Source of the DNA: an uncultured Flavobacteriaceae bacterium
GTDB lineage: Bacteria; Bacteroidota; Bacteroidia; Flavobacteriales; Flavobacteriaceae
Assembly (NCBI GenBank): GCA_947500435.1
Contig: CANMRV010000003.1
Coordinates: forward strand, 682,870-746,869
Reading direction: 5' to 3'
Length of the DNA: 64,000 nt
Position numbers and translations under genes: made by a program. The notes beneath the pieces are model-generated. The model saw only the letters and a program-made list of their open reading frames with translations, had not been told where the DNA came from and ran no database searches. Of the stretch, positions 47,351-55,096 are shown piece after piece. Position 1 is the stretch's first letter. Every line of letters begins with the position of its first letter.

Positions 47351-48103
47351 TTAATAATCCAATCCGAAGTAATCCATCACGGCATAATAGTCATTGATAT
47401 CGACACCCTCAGACTTCATTTTTGAAAGTATGCTCTGTTTGCTTGATTTTCCAACGGTGGTACTGGTTGACTCGGCAATGACCAGCTTCAGTTCGTCCAA
47501 CTTACCTGCACTTATAGATTTTAGATTCTCTGTGCCAACTGTATAGAAGAACATCCAATAAGTGCCTACGTGCAGTTCTACGGCAATATCATAGTTATCA
47601 CCTAGTGCAACAGCATATATCGGAGCGGGTATCGGAGTATAATTACCTCCATTTTTTTTAAGGTACCCAAGCACTAGATCATTGTCAAGAACATCTTGTG
47701 TTAGTACCGATGCACTAACGTTTATAGATGCTCCTGAACGTGTTGAAACATCGTAGATAAAGGTTTGTACGTTGGCATTCCCGTCTGCACCATCGGAACC
47801 GTTTGTTCCATCTGCACCTGCTGGTCCGGCAGGACCCTGTGGTCCGACAGGTCCAGTATCCCCTGTTTCGCCTTGGGGTCCAACAGGTCCCGTTGCTCCT
47901 GTTTCACCTTGTGTTCCTTGAGGTCCAGGAACGCCTAAAGCTTCGCCATCCTCACCAGCCGGACCTGCGGGTCCTGCAATACCTTGTTCTCCCATTGCAC
48001 CAGCGGGTCCTATAGGCCCTTCTGGCCCTTCTTTTTCACATGAGGTAATGCTTACCGCTAATGCAAACAGCCCGTACGTTAAAAATCTAAATCTTGTTTT
48101 CAT
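47351..48103 (-). CDS. Collagen-like (Gly-X-Y) lipoprotein
   Basis: A 250-residue lipoprotein (lipobox SITSC, Cys near residue 23). Directly after the Cys comes a collagen-like Gly-X-Y tract (about residues 26-110, [17 protein letters not shown] ... [13 protein letters not shown]) rich in Pro, Ala, Glu and Asp, then an unassigned ~130-residue beta-rich head. This is a stalk-plus-head design: a trimeric stalk projecting from the outer membrane. Preceded by the GTTAACC-type element at 48136-48166, so probably part of the sigma regulon. Confidence 0.88.
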   Translation of the reverse strand: MKTRFRFLTYGLFALAVSITSCEKEGPEGPIGPAGAMGEQGIAGPAGPAGEDGEALGVPGPQGTQGETGATGPVGPQGETGDTGPVGPQGPAGPAGADGTNGSDGADGNANVQTFIYDVSTRSGASINVSASVLTQDVLDNDLVLGYLKKNGGNYTPIPAPIYAVALGDNYDIAVELHVGTYWMFFYTVGTENLKSISAGKLDELKLVIAESTSTTVGKSSKQSILSKMKSEGVDINDYYAVMDYFGLDY

Positions 48104-48135
48104 AATTGTAGTTTTAAAATTTTTCTTGTTGTTTT

Positions 48136-48166
48136 CTTTTTATGGGGGAGAATGAAAAAGGTTAAC
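48136..48166 (-). promoter_or_regulatory. GTTAACC-N16-ATAAAAAG promoter-like element (collagen-like gene)
   Basis: On the - strand GTTAACC (48160-48166), 16 bp spacer, ATAAAAAG (48136-48143), about 33 bp before the ATG at 48103. One of the shared elements found only in this sigma-factor region. Confidence 0.65.
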
Positions 48167-48176
48167 AGAAGGGCAT

Positions 48177-48206
48177 AAAAAAACCGAGGCTCTAAGCCCC
48201 GGTTTA
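48177..48206 (-). terminator. Terminator after lipoprotein paralogue 1
   Basis: - strand stem AAACCGGGGC ... GCCTCGGTTT, with one G-T pair, followed by a T run. It separates the first lipoprotein paralogue from the collagen-like gene. Confidence 0.75.
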
Positions 48207-48230
48207 AAAGTTAAATCGATAATTTTTCGC

Positions 48231-48788
48231 TCATAAATTCTTAATCCACGTATGGTGAACATTACCAGTAGAAATACTTAATTCTTTACTCACATAATTT
48301 GGTTGTCTTCCCTGACCGCCAAAATCAGACACATTAAAAATGAATGTAATCAACTCTCGGGAATCAAATGTTTTAAAACTTCCACCGACAATGGCCCCGG
48401 TTAACGGATTGCTACTGTCTCCATTCCACTCTATATACTCAAATGGATTTCGATAAGTGTGAGTCCATGGTGAAGGTATCCGACTATTTACTTGTATATT
48501 GCTATTTCGTTCAATACCCCATTGAACGCGTTCAACTCCACCATCATCACTTCCGGAAAAAATAAAATCATATGTTGTGTTTCTATGTAACATCAAACGG
48601 ATGTTTCCAAAATCTGAGTCTTGGTTAAAAGTATGGTCAAAACCATCTCCAATAATCCGAAGAGAGAACTTTGGAGGTGTTGGGTCTTCAGGCGGAATCT
48701 CGGTTTCGCAACTCTGTAAACCTCCTGCTAATATTGAGATGCACACAAATTGCATTAATTTTTTAAATTTTGTTTTGCTTTTGTTCAT
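48231..48788 (-). CDS. ETEIP-type lipoprotein, tandem paralogue 1
   Basis: A 185-residue lipoprotein with lipobox LQSC followed by ETEIPPED. It carries GDGFDHTFNQDSDFGNIRLMLHRNTTYDF, a WNGDSSNPLTGAIVGGSF segment and FNVSDFGGQGR; the same blocks occur in the next two genes. No named domain is recognised; the composition is beta-rich. Three copies in tandem with separate terminators suggest recent duplication and independent expression. The preceding element is the most diverged of the set (GTTGACC and CTAACTAG). Confidence 0.82.
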   Translation of the reverse strand: MNKSKTKFKKLMQFVCISILAGGLQSCETEIPPEDPTPPKFSLRIIGDGFDHTFNQDSDFGNIRLMLHRNTTYDFIFSGSDDGGVERVQWGIERNSNIQVNSRIPSPWTHTYRNPFEYIEWNGDSSNPLTGAIVGGSFKTFDSRELITFIFNVSDFGGQGRQPNYVSKELSISTGNVHHTWIKNL

Positions 48789-48819
48789 AATGAAGTTTCT
48801 TGAAATTAATGTTTGCTTT

Positions 48820-48851
48820 CTAGTTAGTGTCAGGGAATTGAAAAGGTCAAC
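48820..48851 (-). promoter_or_regulatory. GTTGACC-N17-CTAACTAG promoter-like element (paralogue 1)
   Basis: - strand GTTGACC (48845-48851), 17 bp spacer, CTAACTAG (48820-48827). A diverged member of the shared element, 32 bp before the ATG. Confidence 0.5.
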
Positions 48852-48860
48852 ATAAAAACA

Positions 48861-48886
48861 AAAAAACCGAGGTTTTGAACCTCGGT
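48861..48886 (-). terminator. Terminator after lipoprotein paralogue 2
   Basis: - strand ACCGAGGTT CAAA ACCTCGGT stem with a T6 run; nearly the same stem as those after lipB and paralogue 1. Confidence 0.85.
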
Positions 48887-48908
48887 CAATAGTTTTTTGA
48901 AATTTCTT

Positions 48909-49460
48909 CTATAAATTAATAATTCCGATGTGCGCGACATTACCCGTGGAAATGTTAAGCTCTTTGGTAGTGGTATTAGGACTGCCGGTTTCCCCACCGA
49001 AATCCGTTACATTGAACGTGAAGACGACACGTGTGCGTACATATGGTGCTGTAAAGGTACCAGTTAAGGCGGCTCCCGTGAGTGGGTCGCTTCGATCCCC
49101 CTCCCATTCAATATATTCGGTTCCGCTTCGATAGCTATAGTTCCATGGAGCGGGAATGCGGGTGTCAATCCGAAGGTACCCAGATGGAGCAATACTCCAT
49201 TGTATTGTATCGACTCCCCCACTATCGGTTCCAGTAAAAGTAAAGTCGTAAGAGGTGTTTCTTTTTAGATTCAATTTGATGTTGTCAAAATCGGTATCTT
49301 GATTAAAGGTGTGGTCGAAACCATCCCCATAAATCCGTAATGAAAAATTCGGATTGCTAGTATCTTCAGGAGGAATTTCAGTTTCACAACTTTGTGTAAA
49401 TGCCACAAATAGTAAGAGTATTGAAAATTGGATTGCTTTTCTAATTGTTTTTGTTTTCAT
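48909..49460 (-). CDS. ETEIP-type lipoprotein, tandem paralogue 2
   Basis: About 183 residues from the ATG at 49460 (MKTKTIRKAIQFSILLL signal; lipobox TQSC followed by ETEIPPED). An upstream in-frame Met (49535) is rejected because the promoter-like element 49491-49523 would then lie inside the gene. The blocks YGDGFDHTFNQDTDFDNIKL, GTDSGGVDTIQW, WEGDRSDPLTGAALTG and FNVTDFGGETG match paralogues 1 and 3. No function is recognised; an outer-membrane or periplasmic location is likely. Confidence 0.82.
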   Translation of the reverse strand: MKTKTIRKAIQFSILLLFVAFTQSCETEIPPEDTSNPNFSLRIYGDGFDHTFNQDTDFDNIKLNLKRNTSYDFTFTGTDSGGVDTIQWSIAPSGYLRIDTRIPAPWNYSYRSGTEYIEWEGDRSDPLTGAALTGTFTAPYVRTRVVFTFNVTDFGGETGSPNTTTKELNISTGNVAHIGIINL

Positions 49461-49490
49461 AATGATAGTCTTAAAGATTTTACTTGTTTT

Positions 49491-49523
49491 CTTTTTTATG
49501 GACCGGGGGAGGGAAAGGTTAAC
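49491..49523 (-). promoter_or_regulatory. GTTAACC-N17-ATAAAAAA promoter-like element (paralogue 2)
   Basis: - strand GTTAACC (49517-49523), 17 bp spacer, ATAAAAAAG (49491-49499), about 30 bp before the ATG at 49460. Supports that start. Confidence 0.62.
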
Positions 49524-49533
49524 ATCGCTGTGC

Positions 49534-49565
49534 AAAAAAACCGAGACTTTGACCTAGGTTTATAT
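49534..49565 (-). terminator. Decayed terminator after lipoprotein paralogue 3
   Basis: - strand AAACCTAGG ... CTCGGTTTTTTT: same stem family as the two other copies but with mismatches, so weaker. Confidence 0.5.
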
Positions 49566-49584
49566 TTTAATACAAGCTTATCTC

Positions 49585-50142
49585 TTAAAAACGTCGTATT
49601 TCTGTAGAATGGTTCCCGATAAAAAGTCTAAGCTCACCATCACTACTATTTGCTACTCCACGTTCCCCACCAAAATCACGAACAAAAAATCTAAAAACAG
49701 GGTAGACATTTCCGCCATTCGCCCTAAAACTTCCCGTTATGATGCTGCCCGTGTATGGGTCATTTCGATTACCTCTCCATTCTATCATTCTAGACAAGGG
49801 GCTAATATCTATTGAAGTCCAGGGTCTATCGACAGGGGTTTCAAAAATTATATTGCCACCGGTATCGGCCTGCCATTGAATTAATGCAACACCACCAGAA
49901 TCAGTGCCTGTTAAAGTGAAATCGTATCTGGTATTGTCTCGAAGGTTTAGTTGAATACGACTGAAATCAGTGTCTTGGTTAAAGGTCTCGTCAAAACCGT
50001 CACCCTTAATTTGAAAGCTAAACGCGGGATCGATGGTATCTGTAATAGGAATTTCGGTTTCACAACTTTGAATTCCAAATGTGACAAGGGCGATAAATGC
50101 CACCTTTGCTAATTTTCTAAATGTTCTTTTTTTAGTTTTCAT
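49585..50142 (-). CDS. ETEIP-type lipoprotein, tandem paralogue 3
   Basis: A 185-residue lipoprotein (lipobox IQSC followed by ETEIPITD). It shares GDGFDETFNQDTDFSRIQLNLRDNTRYDF, GTDSGGVALIQW, WRGNRNDPYTGSIITGSF and FFVRDFGGERG with paralogues 1 and 2 but is the most diverged, especially in the last 20 residues. It is only 21 bp from the stop of the preceding gene, so it is likely co-transcribed with it and the small membrane peptide from the element at 50686-50717. Confidence 0.8.
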   Translation of the reverse strand: MKTKKRTFRKLAKVAFIALVTFGIQSCETEIPITDTIDPAFSFQIKGDGFDETFNQDTDFSRIQLNLRDNTRYDFTLTGTDSGGVALIQWQADTGGNIIFETPVDRPWTSIDISPLSRMIEWRGNRNDPYTGSIITGSFRANGGNVYPVFRFFVRDFGGERGVANSSDGELRLFIGNHSTEIRRF

Positions 50143-50163
50143 AATTACCTGTTTTATAAATTT

Positions 50164-50538
50164 CTATTGTTTTAAATCCTTTTGAGTTTTCTCTAGGGCT
50201 TTCTTCAGCATTTTATCTACCATTAGTTTCAGAGAGTCTTTTTTAGTAGGGTCAAGACTCAAATCATAAACTTTGTACATTTCACGAAGTCGATCTTTCT
50301 GTTCAGGAGGTATTTCGCTTTTGTCTATAAGCTCTAGGTAATTTGTTGCACCACCTATGGGGTTTTCTTCTCCCATTCCACCTAGTTCAAATATTTGACC
50401 GAACATTTTGGTCTGTTCATCAAGTAAGTTCATTTCTTTTTTCTCCTTTTCAAGGTTTGATGGTTTGTCACTGGTTTGTGCTTGATTGCTTACGGTTCCT
50501 AATAGGAAAACAAGTAACGTGACTTTAATAATTTTCAT
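50164..50538 (-). CDS. Small secreted helical protein
   Basis: A 124-residue protein with a signal peptide (SNQAQ, about residue 21). The mature part is charged and helical (KPSNLEKEKKEMNLLDEQTKMFGQ; EIPPEQKDRLREMYKVYDLSLDPTKKDSLKLMVDKMLKKAL). No family is recognised. It sits between the 31-residue membrane peptide and lipoprotein paralogue 3 in one likely transcription unit, close to the divergent sigma gene. It might be a periplasmic partner or a signal component, but nothing in the sequence proves that. Confidence 0.75.
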   Translation of the reverse strand: MKIIKVTLLVFLLGTVSNQAQTSDKPSNLEKEKKEMNLLDEQTKMFGQIFELGGMGEENPIGGATNYLELIDKSEIPPEQKDRLREMYKVYDLSLDPTKKDSLKLMVDKMLKKALEKTQKDLKQ

Positions 50539-50568
50539 TTTTTTGATATTTGGGATTCAATTGATTTT

Positions 50569-50664
50569 TTATTGGTTTACGCTTATTACTAGGGCAATTA
50601 ATGCTACGAAAAGGGCAAACACCAATAGATGCTTTAGTAACTCTAATTTCTCTTGAGTGTCCAT
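50569..50664 (-). CDS. 31-residue single-helix membrane peptide
   Basis: The frame reads MDTQEKLELLKHLLVFALFV then ALIALVISVNQ: a short charged head and one transmembrane helix. It begins 22 bp from the GTTAACC element (50686-50717) and is followed by the secreted helical protein gene after 30 bp. The size and placement, first gene of a unit opposite an ECF sigma gene, argue for a real small protein, but no homologue is recognised. Confidence 0.6.
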   Translation of the reverse strand: MDTQEKLELLKHLLVFALFVALIALVISVNQ

Positions 50665-50685
50665 AGTTTTTGTTTTAGGATACAT

Positions 50686-50717
50686 CTCTTAATGGGATGC
50701 ATATTAAGAAGGTTAAC
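50686..50717 (-). promoter_or_regulatory. GTTAACC-N17-ATTAAGAG promoter-like element (small membrane peptide unit)
   Basis: - strand GTTAACC (50711-50717), 17 bp, ATTAAGAG (50686-50693). It faces the unit 50664-49585. Confidence 0.62.
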
Positions 50718-50832
50718 AGAAGAGTATATTTTATCAGTTAGTATGGTGTAATAGGAAACTTACAAATGCCTGATTTTGAGTGCTATTTGAAAGTTTTGAA
50801 AGCTTCCTTTTTTAAAAAATGTTAAATTAGCT

Positions 50833-51435
50833 ATGAAGCATGTTAACCTTTTCAACCTCCAAACAATTAAAGTGCAAGAGAAGCAGCTAGATATTACGCT
50901 AGAAGAATTGAAACAAGGATCCAATAAGATTCTGAGAAGGGTATACGAAGAAAACAGGGATAAGTTTTTAAACTGGGCTCGACGCTACCATCTATCGGAA
51001 GAAGAAAACATCGATATCTACCAAGATGCTTATGTTATTTTTTATGATAATGTTATGAGCGGAAAAGTAGAAAGTTTTACCAGTAGCATTTCTACCTATC
51101 TCTTCGGAATTGGTAAGTATTTGATATTCGATCAAATGAAGAAAAATAAAAAAAAGGTGAGTTCTGAGTTTGATTTGACCATTGTTGGTGAGGAAGATGA
51201 ATTGGTAAACACATTGGAAATTGAGGAAGACGGTCTTAATGCTGAGCAGAAGTTACTGCAAAAATATTTTGGAACTCTTGGAAAACAGTGCCAAGAACTT
51301 TTGAACCTTTTTTATTATCGAGGTTTTACCATAAATGAAATTATGGAATATTCAGAATATAATAGCGAGAATGTGGTTAAGGCAGCAAAATCGCGTTGCA
51401 TGAAAACCTTACGAGAACGTATAGCAGCAAATTAA
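50833..51435 (+). CDS. ECF-type RNA polymerase sigma-70 factor
   Basis: A 200-residue protein. The sigma-2 region (about residues 45-105) has the characteristic ENIDIYQDAYVIFYDNV, the -10 recognition helix region and YLFGIGKYLIFDQM. After an acidic linker, sigma-4 (about 145-195) reads LGKQCQELLNLFYYRGFTINEIMEYSEYNSENVVKAAKSRCMKTLRE. The first ~25 residues are weakly conserved, and a promoter-like element lies inside the 5' end (50842-50873), so the native start may be further down (TTG at 50908, or GTG at 50872). The adjacent + strand membrane gene is its candidate anti-sigma factor. Confidence 0.9.
   Translation: MKHVNLFNLQTIKVQEKQLDITLEELKQGSNKILRRVYEENRDKFLNWARRYHLSEEENIDIYQDAYVIFYDNVMSGKVESFTSSISTYLFGIGKYLIFDQMKKNKKKVSSEFDLTIVGEEDELVNTLEIEEDGLNAEQKLLQKYFGTLGKQCQELLNLFYYRGFTINEIMEYSEYNSENVVKAAKSRCMKTLRERIAAN
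50842..50873 (+). promoter_or_regulatory. GTTAACC-N17-ATTAAAGT promoter-like element at the sigma gene 5' end
   Basis: + strand GTTAACC (50842-50848), 17 bp, ATTAAAGT (50866-50873). It is inside the longest version of the sigma reading frame and could autoregulate a shorter form. Confidence 0.5.
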
Positions 51436-51444
51436 TACAGATTG

Positions 51445-52182
51445 ATGATGGATAAGGAAGTTTTATTGACAAATTATTTTTCAAATCGTCTTACGCAAGA
51501 TGAGGTGAAGCTATTTAATGAACTGTTAGAGTCTGATGCAGATTTTAAAGCACAGTTTGACTTTGAACAGGATTTGAAACGCGCCATTAAAAACAAAGAA
51601 AGTCATGACCTAAAGACCAAGTTAATTTCTTTTGAAAAGGATATAGTTAAAGAAATGCCGAAATCCTCTGCAAAAAAAACCTACCGCTATTTGGCCATAG
51701 CTGCCTCCGTTGCATTGTTAATTGGTTTGGCATGGATGGGGTACGTTGATGGGTCAGCAATTAAATATGATGATTTATATGCAGCAAACTTTCAGGAATA
51801 CCCAAATACGGTATTTGCAATTACTCGGGGAGAAACTGTTGAATCTGTTGAAAGGGATGCTTTTGTAGCCTATGAATCAGAAAAATATGATGATGCTATC
51901 GAAATGTTCAATAAAATACCCCCAGCGGAACAACAATCCTACATCGATTTTTACCTAGCCCAGTCTAACTTAAATGCAGGAAGGAATGAAGCTGCAAGGG
52001 AATATTTCAAGAGGACAATCGCAAAAGCAAATGATTTTGTGGCAGAATCACATTGGTACTTGGCACTTATAGCTCTTAAAGAAAAAGATAAGGTAGGTGC
52101 AGAATTAGAGCTTAAGATACTCACAAGTGGTTATGATTTCAATAAAGAAAAAGCACTTGCTATTTTAGAGCAACTGGATTAA
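51445..52182 (+). CDS. Membrane-anchored TPR protein, candidate anti-sigma factor
   Basis: About 245 residues (ATG at 51445; a TTG lies one codon upstream). N-terminal cytoplasmic part (residues 1-75) has the helical, acidic LTNYFSNRLTQDEVKLFNELLESDADFKAQFDF pattern seen in sigma-binding domains. A single transmembrane helix (about 82-99, YLAIAASVALLIGLAWMGY) follows, then an external TPR region (AFVAYESEKYDDAIEMFNKIP; ARE YFKRTIAKANDFVAESHWYLALIALK). Six bp after the sigma gene: classical sigma/anti-sigma coupling. Function inferred from topology and position. Its end overlaps the convergent CHAT gene by 4 bp. Confidence 0.72.
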   Translation: MMDKEVLLTNYFSNRLTQDEVKLFNELLESDADFKAQFDFEQDLKRAIKNKESHDLKTKLISFEKDIVKEMPKSSAKKTYRYLAIAASVALLIGLAWMGYVDGSAIKYDDLYAANFQEYPNTVFAITRGETVESVERDAFVAYESEKYDDAIEMFNKIPPAEQQSYIDFYLAQSNLNAGRNEAAREYFKRTIAKANDFVAESHWYLALIALKEKDKVGAELELKILTSGYDFNKEKALAILEQLD

Positions 52183-54989
52183 CTCTCCTTTTTCTTTCCG
52201 AAGACTAAAAATCCCGCCACTGCGGAAAGTAGAATTCCGAGCCCAATCCAAACCCAGTAATTTGGTGCTATTAAGGGTTCGGCATTTCCAGAAATTATAA
52301 AACCTGACCAATGGTAGGGGTGGGACAATCCATTTTCTCTATTAGATTCTAAAAAGGATATTTGTGATTTCTGTAGTGCTACATCTTTCGAATCTCCATC
52401 AGACAGATTTTTATAGAATGAATCCATCAAGGTGGCTGTAGAAGCATCGTTGACTTTCCATAGTGTACTGGTTATACTTGAGGCACCGCTATAGAAAAAC
52501 CCTCGTGCCAGACTTAAAAACCCTTCTCCGAGCTTTAGTTCACCAATACCACTTTCGCATGCACTGAGCGTTACCATTCCAGCATTTATTTGTAGGTTAT
52601 ATAGGTCTTTAACGAATAATAGGTCAGTGGCGGTTTCCGATGGCGAAAAAGCTAAATATGAATATTCAGGATTGACATCGTCGAAAACGGCATGAGTAGC
52701 AAAATGAAATACAGAATGGTCTGAAGTCGAAGAAATGAAATTATCTAAAGAAGCGTTATCATCGATCAACGATTTTCCATTGAAAGAAGTCATTATTTTT
52801 TTTACTTCTGTTTTATTATGAGGTAATCCGCCTAGAATATTTGAACGCACATCATCTGAGGAAATGTTTGAATCAAAGCTTGGAGCAAAAGCCAGTACGT
52901 AACTATTTTCAATTTTTCTTTCTTTCAACTGCGACCAGAGTGTAGCAGAATTCGCATAGGAAATCGACATATCTTGTATTAAGTATCGTTTACCGTTCGC
53001 TTGTGTGTTGAGACTTCCAAATGGTACATAATTTAACAATCCATCAGGGACGATAATCAATTTTTTGGCTTTGATTTCCCCAACGATAGGTCGGATTAGT
53101 TCGTTATAAAGTAGGAAGCTTTTTTTATTTAAATCCGCTAGGTTTGATTTTGAATTACCCAACATTTGATGCACTTCACGTATTGTCTTTTCCAGATTTG
53201 GAGAAGTGGGTATTTTGTTAATTTTTTTATTCTTATTTGTTGCAAGAATGGCGTAAATAGCATCATATCCATAGAAAAAAGAAATAAATACCTCGCCATC
53301 TAAAAGCTTTTCCTGAACTGCTGCTAACGACTTCACTTTTGTGTCATATCGTAACTTATAGTAGGATGGATATTCGCTTTCAAAAACTTCAACAAGACCT
53401 TTATGTTCTTGCTTCAAAGCGAAGATAGCGTCGGATTTTTCATCAGAATCAGTGCCAGATTCGAAAAGTTCTTTTTCAAAATGAGAAATCTGAGTCTTTA
53501 ATTGTTTTTCCTTTTCAATTAAATTATTGGGTATTCTACTGAATTCAGTAGCTTTTGAATTTAGTAGAGCATCAAGTAAAATCGATGATTTGCTTTTTTC
53601 GAAATACTCGAAAACAGTATCAATATATTCTTCTTTCTGACTCATTTCATAAAGATTATGGCCAGTCTCAATACCCGTCTCAAAAAGTGTAAACATATCC
53701 TCAATAAGACTGAGCTTATCAATTTGACTTTTAAAAGATGGCTTTAAAAGATCAAGTGTTTCCAAGCCAGTATTTACTGAACTTAAAGCAGAAGTTTTTG
53801 AGGCGGAATCTTGCAACTTGCTCAATGCGTTGGCCTTTGCGGCAAGTAGGCTTAGCAAAGTATTCTTTTGTTTAATAGAAGCGGGATTAGGGTTGGTTGC
53901 CAAAACTGTTGAGTTAAACCCTGAGCTCAGTTCGATTATGCCTTTTTGATAACTATGCAAAGCATTTTCCGAATCTGCTATTTCTAAATATAGATCCCCT
54001 ATTTTTTTTCTTAAGCGTGGTTTGTTGTTTTCTCGGCTAACGTTTAAAGCTCCTTTGAAGGTTTCTAGGGCTTTAGTGTAATTGGTTTCTTTTAGATGAA
54101 TTTCTCCCTTTGCAATTAGATATCTGTCTTCAAACGGCTCATCCTTTATTTTGTACTTCATTATTTTGTCCAAATAATAGTTAGCACTATCAATATTGTT
54201 TAAGTCCTTGTAAACCTTAGATAACAATAAGGTCGTGGTAACGATACTGTTTCTATTTCTTGAGGTATAGTTTTTTTCACTGAAATCAAGGGAAATTGAC
54301 CATAGGTTTTTCGCTTTTTGATAGTTTCCTTCTTGATAAAGTGAATTCGCGTAAAGATTGTAGACCTTGTAAAGTCCTTCTAAATCGTTTGGTATATACT
54401 GTTTAAAAAGGCGAATGTTTTTTTCATAGTAGTCATTGGCAATCTCATACTTTTTCTCCGTGGCACTCATTTGAGCAATAAAGTTGTAGCATTGTTGTAA
54501 CAATTCAAGGTTATCCATATTATCTTGATAATTGGGTTTTAGTACAATCTGTTTTGCAATAGCATCGAAATATGAATTAGCTTCTGTGAAATCTTCCAGT
54601 TTATGATAGTAAAAACCTTTACTAAAGTTGAGGTAGTTTTTTTGAAACTCTCCGCCGTCAGGCAATGTGTCCAATACCTTTGAGTGCTTTTTTACAAGTT
54701 CGTCGGTTATTTCTATGGTAGATTTTATTTTCTCCAGATCGTAGAAATAACCTGCGGAAAAACAGACGTAGTTTAGATTATCAATGGCGGTTGCAATTTG
54801 ATTGTTGGCCAAGGCAAGTTTGTTGATTTCATTGAAATAAAAGTAGGTAGAATCTTTATTTGTGTAGAAATGTTCATAAGCCCTATCTTCAAGGGCAGCA
54901 AGACGTTCTTCGTATTCCTGGGCAAGACCAAAATAGAATGTGAACAGTAATAGGTAAATACTAAGATATGTTCTCAATTTTCTTGTCAA
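52179..54989 (-). CDS. Membrane TPR-CHAT protease
   Basis: A 936-residue protein. Signal peptide (TFYFGLAQ), about 500 residues of TPR-type helices, then a CHAT caspase-like domain (about 600-890): VFISFFYGYDAIYAILATNKN, LIIVPDGLLNYVPFGSL, His766 in HFATHAVFDD, Cys811 in LSACESGIG, and the following GEGFLSLARGFFYSGASSITSTLWKVND. A C-terminal transmembrane helix ends KKKES, so the protease domain is likely periplasmic. CHAT proteases process partner proteins in known systems. The start is TTG (54989); an ATG is not available nearby. Convergent with the TPR/anti-sigma gene. Confidence 0.88.
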   Translation of the reverse strand: MTRKLRTYLSIYLLLFTFYFGLAQEYEERLAALEDRAYEHFYTNKDSTYFYFNEINKLALANNQIATAIDNLNYVCFSAGYFYDLEKIKSTIEITDELVKKHSKVLDTLPDGGEFQKNYLNFSKGFYYHKLEDFTEANSYFDAIAKQIVLKPNYQDNMDNLELLQQCYNFIAQMSATEKKYEIANDYYEKNIRLFKQYIPNDLEGLYKVYNLYANSLYQEGNYQKAKNLWSISLDFSEKNYTSRNRNSIVTTTLLLSKVYKDLNNIDSANYYLDKIMKYKIKDEPFEDRYLIAKGEIHLKETNYTKALETFKGALNVSRENNKPRLRKKIGDLYLEIADSENALHSYQKGIIELSSGFNSTVLATNPNPASIKQKNTLLSLLAAKANALSKLQDSASKTSALSSVNTGLETLDLLKPSFKSQIDKLSLIEDMFTLFETGIETGHNLYEMSQKEEYIDTVFEYFEKSKSSILLDALLNSKATEFSRIPNNLIEKEKQLKTQISHFEKELFESGTDSDEKSDAIFALKQEHKGLVEVFESEYPSYYKLRYDTKVKSLAAVQEKLLDGEVFISFFYGYDAIYAILATNKNKKINKIPTSPNLEKTIREVHQMLGNSKSNLADLNKKSFLLYNELIRPIVGEIKAKKLIIVPDGLLNYVPFGSLNTQANGKRYLIQDMSISYANSATLWSQLKERKIENSYVLAFAPSFDSNISSDDVRSNILGGLPHNKTEVKKIMTSFNGKSLIDDNASLDNFISSTSDHSVFHFATHAVFDDVNPEYSYLAFSPSETATDLLFVKDLYNLQINAGMVTLSACESGIGELKLGEGFLSLARGFFYSGASSITSTLWKVNDASTATLMDSFYKNLSDGDSKDVALQKSQISFLESNRENGLSHPYHWSGFIISGNAEPLIAPNYWVWIGLGILLSAVAGFLVFGKKKES

Positions 54990-55036
54990 AGGGAATATGT
55001 TTGTCGTTAAGTAATTTGGTGGAAGTTGAAAACTTA

Positions 55037-55067
55037 AAAAACCAGCTCCATATAGGAGCTAGTTTTG
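55037..55067 (-). terminator. Terminator after the 204-residue lipoprotein gene
   Basis: - strand AACTAGCTCC TATAT GGAGCTGGTT with a T run; it separates the lipoprotein gene from the CHAT gene. Confidence 0.8.
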
Positions 55068-55096
55068 TTAAATTTCTTTTTTGGAAACTTAATTAG

